Assembly: GCA_963930655.1 (NCBI GenBank)
Contig: OZ005607.1
Span: 26,172,874 to 26,236,873, forward strand
Source: Myrica gale
Taxonomy: Eukaryota; Streptophyta; Magnoliopsida; Fagales; Myricaceae
Direction of reading: 5' to 3'
Length of the DNA: 64,000 nucleotides
In this document: piece after piece, positions 1 through 14,191 of the stretch
Layout of the letters: every line of letters begins with the position of its first letter
How positions within the stretch are numbered: the first letter of the stretch is position 1
Notes under the pieces: model-generated
Told to the model about the DNA's origin: nothing
What the model saw: only the letters and a program-made list of their open reading frames with translations
Database searches by the model: none
Translations under genes and position numbers: made by a program

Positions 1-357
1 AGGAAAACACATCCATCTTTTCTTTGCAAAAACCTTACAAACGAAAACTAAGAAAGCGAGCTCAAAGCACGAGCTAAAACATGTTCCGGTAAACAAACGG
101 GGTTAACAACACCAAAGGAAAACACATCCATCAAACACGACAATTTCAGGGGAGGCATGTATCATTTTGTGATGTGATTCCGGCATCATTATCTGTACAT
201 AATATAACAAAATATCCTTTGTACATAATATAAAACCAAGAAACACTGCTGAAAGATAAAAATCCTTTTTTACAAAATAAAAAAACTATGCTCCCTATTC
301 AACATCATATGTGATATGTATCAGGTAATAATAATTTGGGAGAAAGGCGACTTACTT
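1..357. other. 3' flank of the zinc-finger gene, no gene seen
   Basis: This is AT-rich DNA beyond the stop codon of the minus-strand zinc-finger gene and probably includes its 3' UTR. A short sequence starting aggaaaacacatccatc occurs at position 1 and again near 116, a small local duplication. No coding region was seen. Confidence 0.5.
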
Positions 358-3260
<2,903 letters not shown>

Positions 3261-6068
3261 TCTCTCCGTCTCGCGCTCTCTGTCACACCCACAGAGGCAC
3301 ACTATGGAGTATGGAACGTAGAGTTGTGGAGGGCCTCTCGTTCACCATCACCCAGAATCTCCAAAAGCCATCCACCGTAGCGCAACCTTTTCTAATCGTT
3401 TCACAGGAACGTCGTCGTTTTTCCTGAACATTTTTCAAAGTTTTTGCAGCGGTGACTACATGTTGTGAAGGCGAGATTCTTCGAGCTAAAAACGACTCGT
3501 TGCCAGAACGCGCTATAATCGCGGCAAAATCATATCGTTCATTTCACTTCATCCCTGATCTGCCGCTTTCATAAATCTCAACACTCAAAAGTATACCTTC
3601 AAGATATCGCTTAGAAAAAAACATATACCTTCAAAATACCACCAATTTGTACCCAGAAAGGTTTCGGTCCAAATAATAATATCCTAACACGTCCTAATAA
3701 ATTGTTCTCGTTAAGCCAACACCTTAATGAATTTCATCAATAGTCTAAATTAAATTAACAAAAAAAGAGCATTTAACTAGTAATGAATTGACTAACTTGA
3801 TCTAGGCCGTCAATAAAAGGTGTTGGCGGAATGTGTACCATTATTAGGACCTTAATCTTGGGATTGAAACCGAACACATAATATTGTCCAATAAAACGTG
3901 TTCGCATCGTTGTATCTGTTGGGTGGATTTTTTTGTTTGTTTTTGTTTCTTTGCCGATGGTTTACTCGCGCCGATCAGTGGCTTCTGCCCAGTTTCAACA
4001 AACACGCGCCACATGGTTGTTCTCAGCATGTCGAGCTATAAGCCTCCACTCTCTTTCGCTACTCCAACGACGACGCGTGTTTAGGTTGGCCTCTTCCGCC
4101 CCTCACCACCTGCTTTTCTTTTTAGGACTGCATTCTGTGGCTTTTGTCCTCCCTTTTCTGTCGTGGATCTGCCCCGACCACCCCCACGCGCAGCCTCCGC
4201 CGCCCACCTCTTCGATCCCGTTCCAGCCAGAGTCTCCCCGACCTTTCTTGCTTTCGCCCATTTGGGTTTGCCTCTATGTTTAAGGCTGGTTGTACTTTTT
4301 TTTGTTGTTTATTTTTTAGGCATAATAATTTGCTGTCATTTGTGGCTTTTCTGCCGTCTGAGGCGTATCTGCCCCTTGTGGAACTTTGTAGGACCTTTCA
4401 GTCCTTTTGCTCGTTGACTCGCCGATTCTTCGAAGTATCTGGTACGCCCTTTAGAGCTTCTTGAATTTTTTAAACCCCCTTGATCTTATTCTTAATCTAT
4501 ATGCTGCTTTAAAAAAGTACTCTAATTTACTATAAGTACCACTTCTTGAAAAAGAGGCGACCAATTTATCCTACTTATATCGGGTTTGCCCATGGAAACA
4601 TTTACCTTATGCAAGAAATCTATTAATGAAAGAAGGACCTTCACCACAGCTACCCAAGAATGCAGTTGATTTTGGAGGCGAAAGAGTTTGATATGCAAAT
4701 TCCTGCCCTCACCAACTTGGGTTCTCTGTGATATCGTGGGTATTAACGAGCATAGCCCATGTAGATTTTCGTTTATCTATTCTCCCAAGTCGTTGCCAAT
4801 TGCCATACTCAAAGCGCAGAAGTGGACTTTTAAGGCTTCTGCCATTAGGACAAAAGCATCTTCCAATATTCACCATCATCATTCTTCTCGAGAAGAAAAG
4901 ATTTGGAACGTCGGAGGGAAAAGAATGTGAGCATAGTTTTGTTTGTTATAGGGAGTGTAGGTAAATGGAGTGGTGGGCAGGGAAGTGAGGGGGAGGGTGC
5001 ATGGTGTCCAGGGGAGGGAAGGTGAGGTCGAGGGTGACAGAGAGATAAGGGCAGTCTGATCATTCACCAATCACTTATCAAGGGCATTTTGGTCATTTCA
5101 CGAAAAACCGTCTCATTTGACAGTGAATTTAAACGGAGGAGCGAAGATTGAGTGATTTTAAAATATAGGGGGTCTCAAATTGTTAGTTTTGAAACATAGA
5201 GGTTTCAAATTGTTGGTTTTGAAAATAAGGGTCGTAACTTGATTTTGCCCCAAAGATATAGGGCTAACTATGAGTTTACCCCTAGTACGAATATGAATTT
5301 ATTTTTATTTACATGTATTTTTTTTTAATATGAGCTTTTAAATGAGTTCAAATTAGCCGAGTCGAGCTTATATGAGCTTTGTTCACGAACTTACATCGAG
5401 CTGAGCAGAGCCAAATTTTACCGAGTTTAACTCGTTAATATTCGAGTTAGAAATGTTGTTTGAATTCGATTAATTTATTAAATAAATCCAGCTCGAGTTA
5501 ATCTTATACTAATTGAGTTCGAGTTGTTAATTACTGTCCATAAAGGCTCGTAATTAATTATTGACAGTTTTTTTTTTTTGAAGATTTTGAATAGATACAT
5601 TCTCATTTCACTTTTCAATCATTGCAAATATGATTCCTATATATTTGATCTTATGCCATTTGTATCTCTGAACGTGAGTATTCCTGATTGTAGAATGTCC
5701 TGTTCATAAATATTTAATAAAAAATGGTGTAGGTTAAAAAGCTTAACAGTCTTACAGCCTCCACTAACGAATTGGGGAGAGCCGTGGACGATGTAACTAA
5801 TTTTTTTTTATTATTTTTATTTTGGTGGGGTAAGTATAAATAAAGGTTTTTTTAACGGTTTTTATTTGTTGAGTAATTAGTTTTTTTAACAATTTTACTA
5901 CCCATGACGTTTCGCATAAGAGTATAAATCCTACACACAAAAAAAATAAAAAAAAATATATAATGTCGAAAATCAGTGGGTCCCACGATACCCCGGAACA
6001 CCTTTCAGCCTCTCTCATTTGGTACTCTGTTCCAAGGCCACCATATGATCAAACACGGTTCGAGTCGG

Positions 6069-6070
<2 letters not shown>
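3261..6070. other. Intergenic region between divergent genes
   Basis: The zinc-finger gene and the HD16-like kinase gene diverge from this 3 kb stretch. Several short open frames at 3884-4464 overlap each other, lack splice or family support and look random. Between about 5150 and 5250 a unit containing caaattgttagttttgaaa is repeated with small changes. From about 5340 to 5530 the sequence is full of gagttcgag/gagctcgag motifs, typical of worn plant repeats. No gene is supported. Confidence 0.5.

Positions 6071-6104
<34 letters not shown>
6071..6104. repeat. (TC)n microsatellite upstream of the kinase gene
   Basis: This is a perfect TC dinucleotide run about 220 bp upstream of the HD16-like start codon. 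CT-rich tracts here are common in plant 5' leaders and core promoters, so it may lie in the 5' UTR. Confidence 0.85.
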
Positions 6105-6107
<3 letters not shown>

Positions 6108-6135
6108 GTTTCAAAAATTCTGATTGTTTGCACCC

Positions 6136-6149
6136 AACCCTAACCCTAG
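6136..6149 (+). promoter_or_regulatory. Double telo-box upstream of the kinase gene
   Basis: The sequence aaccctaaccctag contains two telomere-type AACCCTA units about 175 bp before the start codon. Telo-boxes are common in plant promoters and 5' UTRs of growth- and translation-related genes and can recruit Polycomb or TRB proteins. Function here is inferred from the motif alone. Confidence 0.4.
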
Positions 6150-6324
6150 TGTACCATTATCAACCCTCAATTCCTTCCAATCCTACCCGTTTCCACTGAA
6201 TCCTCCATCAAATCCCCGCCCTTTCGCTTTTCCCCAAACCAAAATCTTCGATTTCGGCCATGTGAGCTGAGTAATATAATGATCGAATTGTTGGGCTCTG
6301 ATTCTTATTGTATGGGTTTGAGCA

Positions 6325-9300
6325 ATGCCGGAGCTTCGCAGAGGAGTCCGCCGAGGCCGTGCTAAGGTTGCGCACAAGCGATCGGAGCCTCCGGTTGGAA
6401 ACTACGTGAAGACCCGCGCCGCAGTAGCCAGGGCGAAGAAGTTGAAGCTTGAGAAGGAGGAGGAGAAGGAACAGCAGCAGGTGATTGTGATTTCTGAGAG
6501 GGACAGTGGTTCGGAGAGGAAGAAGGGGAAAAAGGTTGTTGGGAAGGAAGAGAAGGGCGCGATGGCCGATGATAGCGGTGGGTTGAGTGCCAATAAGGCC
6601 GCTGGCCAAGAGGAAGAGGGAAACACCGCTCCTTTCCCCGAGAAGGTATGAGATCGTTTTGGAAGGTTAATTCTTGTTGTATTTCGTGTTTCGTAGACGG
6701 GGTTGCGTTTGTTGCTCGGGAAAAAAAAATTAATGGTTCTACGGTGTTTCAGATTTTGCTTGTTTATCCATTTGGGTTGGTGTTGCTGGAAAACAACTAT
6801 CTTAGGTTGTTTCAGTGTTTCTCTATTTGGTTGCTTATGCCATTGCAGGAAAGGTTCTGTTGTGGGTAATTACTTGTGTTGTGTTTGCGTCTGCAGACAT
6901 GGGGTCATATGGTAGTTTTGATCATTGTTGTTAAGGAATCTGATATGTTTGTGATCATTATGGGTTAAAGTAAAAGGGTTTGTTGCTGTTTTAAATTCAT
7001 GGATTTTCATATTTTTGTTTCATGATTGAATCTCTTTCCGATTGCATGTGGGAGTGTGTTTTCTGGTTGATTTTCACCTTTTCATTGTCAGCAAAGCAGC
7101 TAGGGATCTAGAGTTATCCGTGTGGAGAAAATTGTTTTCATTTTTGTTCGGTGCATTGATAGTATTTTTTTGCAAGTCTTCTAAAGGTCTCAGTAGGAGG
7201 GTCGCCAATATACAAAATAGAGAGGAAATTGGGCAAAGGTGGGTTCGGTCAGGTATTTGTTGGCCGTCGTCTTTCAGGGGGAAATGAGCGTGCCACAGGC
7301 AATGGGGCTTTGGAGGTCAGCACAATACAGATTCTCTTTTTTAATTGTCATCCAATTTATATTATCCATTGAACTAATTTTGGATTTCTTTTTTGGTTAT
7401 TATCAGGTGGCTCTGAAATTTGAGCATAGAAACAGCAAAGGCTGCAACTATGGGCCACCATACGAGTGGCAAGTGTACAAGTATGTCCTATTTTGTTTTG
7501 CGTACTTGTATTTAATGCTTATATGTACCTTTATATCTAGGTATGATTTTATGATTGTTTTTGTTTGTATAGCACTCTCGGTGGCAGCCATGGAGTGCCT
7601 AGAGTACACTACAAAGGGAGGCAAGGAGACTACTATGTGATGGTATGATCCATACAGACAACATTTCCATCTTTTCTCCATAATAACTGGTTCATTTAAC
7701 TTTCATACTTGTTGATATGCAGGTTATGGACATGCTAGGGCCTAGCTTATGGGATGTATGGAATTCTTCAGGGCAGGCGTGAGTGTCCCATGCTTGTATC
7801 TTTCCTTACCTTCTGGAACTTAATAATTTGGTTGTTGTTCTGTTGACTTGTGTTGCCTTGAAATCTCAAGTTTGAATGCGTAATGGAGGGCTGGTTTGAT
7901 GTAGAAATTCCACTTGAGGCTTGGTTGGGTGTACAACTAAATGAATTTATTTTAAGGGCCGAGTGTAAGGCTTTAGTTTACTGAGGATCATCATCAGGAT
8001 ATTAAGCGCATGAAAAGAAAGCACGAGTCATTAGAGGTTTATATTGATGCGACTTAGTTATGAGATGAGTGGTTAAAAGCTGCGATGGTTAATTTGTTAT
8101 CAAATGTCACTTTGGGCTTTTTTTGAAGGCTGTTGAACATCAAGAATTCTTAGATCCGGGCGGATTGTTGTCTGTGCTCTTATTGAATCGTAAAATACCA
8201 TGGTCATACCATCAAAGAAAAAAGAACCTATACTAAACTGGTTATGATCTGGTGTCGACCTTGTTGATATACATGTAAAGATGGGTTAAAGTATAAAATG
8301 ATGATATACCCTTCAACCCTTCCCTCCACCTACTCTTAAAAAATCAAAGGGAAAAAGGAGAGGTGGGATTTTTGTGTGGGGTGTTCTGTTGTTTTGAGAA
8401 AAAGGGGGGGGGGGGGGGGGCTAGAGGTGTGCACAAATCTTGACAACTTATTTTGGTGTTAAATAAATACCATTGTAAGACAATCCCTTGTTGATTGTTA
8501 CCAACCACATGTTTTGAATGGGAAATAGGTTATTTTTCATCAGTCCAACATTGTCTTTGTTATTTTAGATTATGTTTGAAAATGGTTTATTTGCCTGACA
8601 TTCTTTTCTTCTTCCTCTCCTTTCTCTTTCACTTCTACTGTATAGCTTGTTTCTAAATCTGTCAAAGGCATTGATTATATGATTTCTGATTCCTTTTTGT
8701 TTTTTCTTATATATACAGGATGTCGTCTGAAATGGTTGCTTGTATAGCAGTTGAGTCTTTATCCATTCTAGAGAAGATGCACCTTAGAGGGTATGTGATT
8801 GTATTAGTTTTTGTTGTTTTTAAGGTTGATTGTCCTCTTTTGCATACAGGATTTTGATGATGTTGAATTTTCCATTGAATAGTTCAGTCTCCTTGTAATA
8901 TCCATCATATGTAATTGTGGCTTTGCTGATTTGATATTAGATATGTCCATGGTGATGTAAAGCCGGAGAACTTTTTACTTGGTCAGCCATCTACTCAACA
9001 GGAGAAGAAGTTGTTTCTTGTCGACCTTGGATTGGGTGAGATCTCATGTAACTCTTACACCCAAATAAATATGTTTTACATCCTTTTCTTATATCATCTT
9101 TATTAATGAATTATTGGCAGCAACAAAGTGGAGAGACAACTCTAATGGGCAGCACGTCGAATATGACCAACGTCCTGATATGTTTAGGTGAGTGATTGCT
9201 TGTCTTTTGGATATTGTTTCCAATGCAACTCTTTTACAATTGGTTTTGATTTCGTTGTCTCGTGCCTAGAGGAACTGTTCGATACGCAAGTGTTCATGCT

Positions 9301-12300
9301 CACTTGGGAAGAACAGCTAGTAGAAGAGATGATCTTGAGTCTCTTGCATATACACTCATCTTTCTTCACCGGGGCAGGTTGCCTTGGCAAGGCTATCAGG
9401 TACTAACACAAATAGCCCAGAATTAGAGTGTATTTTACTGTCTCTGGAGTTGCTTTATGAGACTTCTGGGAATGCATTATTTTCTTTCTTTTTTTATTTA
9501 CCTTTTTTATTTTCTTCTGTTAGGGTGATAACAAATCATTTCTAGTTTGCAAGAAAAAGATGGCAACGTCTCCTGAAATGCTATGCTGCTTCTGCCCGCC
9601 ACCTCTTAAGCAATTTCTTGAGATTGTGGTGAACATGAAATTTGATGAGGAGCCTAACTATGCTAAACTAATATCTCTGTTTGAAGGCTTAATAGGACCT
9701 AATCCGGCTTTAAGACCAATAAGCACTGATGGTGCTCAAAAGGTAATTTCAGTGAGATATGACCTTATGGATAAACTCCAATTGTTAATATGCTTGTCTT
9801 TTTAATAGTTGTTTTTATGCAACCATTGTGGAGTTGTTTGTCAGGTTGGCCAAAAACGGGGTAGGTTAAATGTTGAGGAAGAAGATGATGGGCAGCCCAA
9901 GAAGAAGGTTCGTTTGGGGGTTCCTGCCACCCAGTGGATTTCAATTTACAATGCTAGGCTACCAATGAAACAAAGGTAGTTCTGCGTCGTACTTTTGCTT
10001 CACTCCCTTGGGAAGTTGCAATTTAGTCACTAATGCTTAGAAAGTTGGAAATAACTCCTTATGTCTGCCTCAATATTGCTAATGTTTAGAAAGTTGCAAT
10101 TTTGCCTCCTGATTATCTTTTTTAAGAAAATGAAGCCCAGTGACTTCTGATATAGAATGTAAGAATAATTTGTTAAACATGCAAAAAAGAGGTGCAAACT
10201 AGAACACAGCGGTATACTCTAGGGTTCCCGTAGAGAAGCAAAGGCCTAAGGGAAGCCCCCAATGGTCATCTACTTAGATGTGCCCCATGTTACTTGAGGA
10301 GTTCCAGTCCCTATCAAAGCCATACAAAACTGATAGGATACCACACCTTGCTAAAGGATGAAGAACTGCATATAATTTCCTGAATGGAGGATGCTTTGAC
10401 ATTTTAAGAATTTTTGCGCCACTATGATTTTGCTTTTGCTGTACAGAATAAACATATGAAACACAGATTTAGTTGAAACAGTTCGCATGATTTTTCCTAA
10501 TGACATGCTCATTTACTAATTGTTCAGGTACCATTATAATGTAGCTGATGCAAGGCTGGCACAACATGTGGAGAGAGGAATTGCAGATGGCCTGCTTATA
10601 AGTTGTGTGGCTTCTTGTTCCAATCTCTGGGCACTTATTATGGATGCTGGAACTGGTTTTACAAGTCAAGTTTATGAGCTGTCACCTTTTTTCTTACACA
10701 AGGTGAGTTTCTGTTGCCACATGCATACACACATATTATGGTGTGTATTCATCTCAAGATCTCAAGAGATGAACTCTTGTGTTATGAGTAAATTTGATGA
10801 TCCAAATGTGTAGGAGTGGATCATGGAGCAATGGGAAAAGAGCTACTACATCAGTTCTATTGCTGGTGCCAACAATGGGAGCTCCCTTGTCGTTATGTCT
10901 AAAGGTTTGCTTACTTTATTTGATATAGAGGGGTGGACTTACAGTGTTCTAAATAATAGTGCATCTTCTGTCATCTCTATCTAAAACTATGTGAGGAGCA
11001 TCCTATTTGGGGTTCCATTTTCTAATTGATTTTGTTAGGTGTAAGAATGCTTCTCAATAGTTATTTTTGGTGAAAGGATGCTTTTTCTTTTGCACGCAAA
11101 AGATTTCTCTGGACATCTGCTCACAACTGGGTGTGTTGGCTTTACTTAGTAGTATTCCTCCAGCAACTAATTACTAAAGTTCTGAACAAAATCCTTGCAG
11201 GCACCCAATACACTCAGCAGTCTTACAAAGTGAGCGACTCTTTTCCCTTCAAGTGGATAAACAAGAAATGGAGAGAAGGCTTCCATGTGACATCAATGGC
11301 AACTGCTGGGAGCCGATGGGGTGTTGTCATGTCTCGCAATGCTGGCTTCAGTGATCAGGTAGAGTTTCGCCGTTTCTGTTCTCAACATTTTAGATTCGTG
11401 GTGTAAAGTGAACAACAACCTCCTGTTTTCTTGTTTTGATGTTTGTTTGATCATGATCCTCGTCTTCTGTTGCATGAGCTCTTAAATTTAAGCTCTTTGG
11501 ATGTCTTAGGAGACGTAAGTGAATAATGGCTTGTAAATGTTAATTTGGATTAATGCAAGGGAAAATTTATATTTACTCAAATTTTGACGTGATTTTGAAA
11601 AACTCACTAGGTTTCTAAAAAAAAATCTTATAACTCACTAGGTTTTGGTGGTTAGTATAATAGATCACTCAGCCTAACTCCGTTAGAGTGATTTAACAGA
11701 ATTTTTTTCACCCAATCACAACTCACCACCTTCTTTATAAAAAAAGAAGACGTGTGGCGAGTTGTAATTGGGTTTAAAAAAAAGTTATGTTAAATTGCTC
11801 TTAACGGAGTTAGGCCAAGTGATCTTTTGTACCAACAGTCAAAACATAGTGAGTTCTAAGATTCTTTTTGAAACCTAGCGAGTGTTTCAAATTCGCGTCA
11901 AAACCTAGTGAGCTTTTACCAAGTTTTTCTAGTTTCTCGAGTTGCTCTAGGGTGGATTTCTCTCTCCCCCTTCTCTGAACCTTACTGTCATTGGCCTTGT
12001 ACAAGGTCGTGGAGCTTGATTTTCTCTATCCAAGCGAGGGCATCCATAGGCGTTGGGATGGTGGTTACCGAATCACATCAACAGCTGCCACCTGGGATCA
12101 AGCTGCTCTCATCTTGAGTGTTCCCAAGCGCAAACCTGGTGACGAAACTCAGGAAACCTTACGCACATCACAATTTCCAAGCACCCATGTTAAGGTAAAT
12201 ATGCTAAGGGAGCATAATATGTAATTAATGCACAAAGTGAAATATGTAGTCAATTTTCATCATAGTTAAAGAATGATATGCTAAGGATTTTCCTCTGTTT

Positions 12301-12375
12301 TTCATTTATGTGCAGGAAAAGTGGCAAAAGAATCTCTATCTTGCTTGTTTGTGTTATGGGCGGACTGTATCATGA
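6325..12375 (+). CDS. HD16: Casein kinase 1-like protein HD16 / MUT9-like kinase (MLK, AEL, PPK family)
   Basis: Sixteen exons join in frame to 678 codons plus stop: 6325-6645, 7187-7315, 7407-7480, 7573-7642, 7723-7778, 8719-8790, 8941-9035, 9121-9187, 9270-9399, 9524-9742, 9845-9975, 10528-10702, 10814-10904, 11201-11358, 12006-12194, 12316-12375. Residues 1-107 are a basic, low-complexity tail starting [11 protein letters not shown]. The kinase domain has the glycine loop LGKGGFGQV (about 122-130), VALK with Lys154, HGDVKPEN with catalytic Asp246, and DLG (269-271) in place of DFG. A basic stretch PKKKVRL near 430 could be a nuclear signal. The plant-specific C-terminal domain ends in YGRTVS. 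Known members phosphorylate histone H3 Thr3, photoreceptors and hormone-response proteins in the nucleus. The gene looks intact; which paralogue (MLK1-4) it matches is not settled. Confidence 0.93.
8404..8420. repeat. Poly(G) tract in a kinase intron
   Basis: This is a run of 17 G inside the intron between kinase exons 5 and 6. Homopolymer G/C runs of 17-21 also occur near 30544 and 36490, so this may be a feature of the genome or of its assembly. Confidence 0.8.
11582..11903. mobile_element. Foldback MITE inside intron 14 of the kinase gene
   Basis: The ends are long imperfect inverted repeats. The left arm begins ttttgacgtgattttg and the right arm ends caaattcgcgtcaaaa. Repeated tcactaggttt and cggagttagg motifs also pair between the arms, so most of the 322 bp can fold back. 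There is no coding capacity. The right end lies about 100 bp before the acceptor of exon 15, so it sits in the 3' part of the intron. No clear target duplication was found. Confidence 0.75.
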
Positions 12376-13575
12376 TTCCTGTCTTAATTGCAAGGAATTT
12401 CTGGCAAAAGAAAGTGAGAATTTTGGGATTACCCTTTTACTACCATTATGTAGTTTTTCATGGTAATTGTAAAAAATGATTTGAGGAGCTTAGCTGCAGC
12501 AGCAGAGACTGTGCTCCAATGTATGATAACTTTCCATTAAAGCTGTACCTTTGCTTTTCATTTTACAAGCTTCTTGCTAGTGTTCATAGTCTTTCCACCA
12601 TTTGCATTCCCCTTGCACTTCACCATATATAACTCTGATCAAAACAAACTGGAATTTACTTTTACACCATGTTTGGCTGCTGGGTTTTCTTACAGATCCA
12701 TGAAGAGAAAGAATAAACGCATTCCTACGCTTCTCTAAACTCTTCCCTTCTAATCCGCGTGGATGTGATCTTTCAACTCTCAACAAATTGTTTGATTCAA
12801 TCACGAGTAACCAGGTTTTACGCATTCTTTTTGCGAGCGCAGAATGAAGAGGTGCATGTTCTTACTTCTTCAGATGCGGCTATCCTCATCAGGATGACCG
12901 ATGATGTCTTCTCTATATTGTTTGTGCTGCTGTTTTTGCTGGCTTCTCTTCTATCATTTTGCTTATAACAAAAAAAATTAATTTTTTGTTCTGATGTATG
13001 TTTTTAACACTAATTATTCTTTTCAATCTGCTATAGAATTTTGTTAAACATTAGTTTCGGATTTTGTGATAAAAAAAATCAAATAAATTTCATAAAAATT
13101 CACAGACTTATCTCACAAAAAATCTTTAATTGATCATATTTCTATATTTTCTGGGAACATCTTTTCTATGGGTCTCATCACTTTCATAATACAAAAAAAA
13201 ACCTCAAATTATAATTCTAATGCTACGAAAAAGAAATAAAAAACTACTTTCTTGTCTAAATGAAACACTATTGAGTTCGGAGAGGAGAAATATAATATGC
13301 ATTGAATATTATAAGCTCCACATCACTTGATTTTTTTAATGCATCAGTATTAAATGATATCAACTTTGTCACTGATTTTGTTCTCTCATATTTTACCTTG
13401 AATATTTGCCATTATAGTGACCAAAATCACGGAAGTTCAAATGAATTTAGAGGTAACATCTTCTGTAACTTTTTACCTAAATTGCACCATAAATTTGGAA
13501 AGATATAGACATGTAGATCGAACTCATGCTCTTCGAAACTTTACACTAACAACATTAAATAATATAAGTCACGTT

Positions 13576-13912
13576 AGGGTTGAGAAAAACCGGACTGGAT
13601 TTGTTGTCCGGTCCGGACCGGACTGGACCAGATTTATTAATATAAATAAAAAAAATATTTTTTATATTTTTTAATACAAATTACAAACTTAAAAAGTTTA
13701 GTTTTAATCTAAACTAAAACTCTACATTTTTATATGTTCTTTCCCCTTCAAAATTAACCTTAAAAAATTTTAAAAAAATGAAACCGGTCCGGACCGCATT
13801 TGACTGGACCGGATAAGTGGTCCCCCCGGTCCTCTATTTTAGTAGGACCGGAAACCCGTTCCGACTGCATTTCGGTCCGAAAACCGTACCTGATTTCCGG
13901 TCATGCAACCCT
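13576..13912. mobile_element. CCGG-rich non-autonomous repeat (hAT/MITE-like)
   Basis: The element begins agggttg and ends caaccct, forming short inverted termini. Near each end are runs of ggtccggaccgg-type palindromes, and the centre is AT-rich. It has no open frame. Similar CCGG-rich stretches lie near 24340-24610 and 63560-63610. The class is a guess. Confidence 0.5.
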
Positions 13913-14059
13913 GATTTCTCTTGAAATTGTACTAATTCCACTGAAAATTACAAGGATGCTAATCCTCGATACCCCTGCAACCAAACACCTCCCAAATACC
14001 GGAACGGTCTTAAAAACTCCGGACCCCAGGTCCACTTTGAAATCTGGCTCGCCAAACGC

Positions 14060-14066
14060 TTCCCGC
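14060..14066 (+). promoter_or_regulatory. Possible E2F site upstream of chromomethylase
   Basis: TTCCCGC matches the plant E2F consensus TTSSCGC and lies 126 bp before the start codon. Maintenance methyltransferases are expressed in S phase, so an E2F site would make sense, but a 7-bp match alone is weak evidence. Confidence 0.3.
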
Positions 14067-14191
14067 TCATTCCGACTCCATTTCAAATTTTCACACTTTT
14101 CTAGACTGTTCAAAACTTCGACCCTAATATCCCGCTCCTTCTCTCTCTCCCGCTCGCTCGATCGCCTCGCTTTTTTGTCTATCCATCGGCA

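Larger units (their letters stand above)
12376..14191. other. Intergenic region between kinase and chromomethylase genes
   Basis: This holds the probable kinase 3' UTR, AT-rich DNA, one CCGG-rich repeat (13576-13912) and the chromomethylase promoter. Short open frames here have no family support. Confidence 0.5.

Noticed and set aside
3884-4464. Cluster of overlapping plus-strand open frames up to 116 codons
   Set aside because: Frames overlap each other, have no splice or domain support and odd composition. They are probably promoter or intergenic DNA.
6208-6609. 133-codon minus-strand frame
   Set aside because: It is the antisense shadow of exon 1 of the HD16-like kinase.
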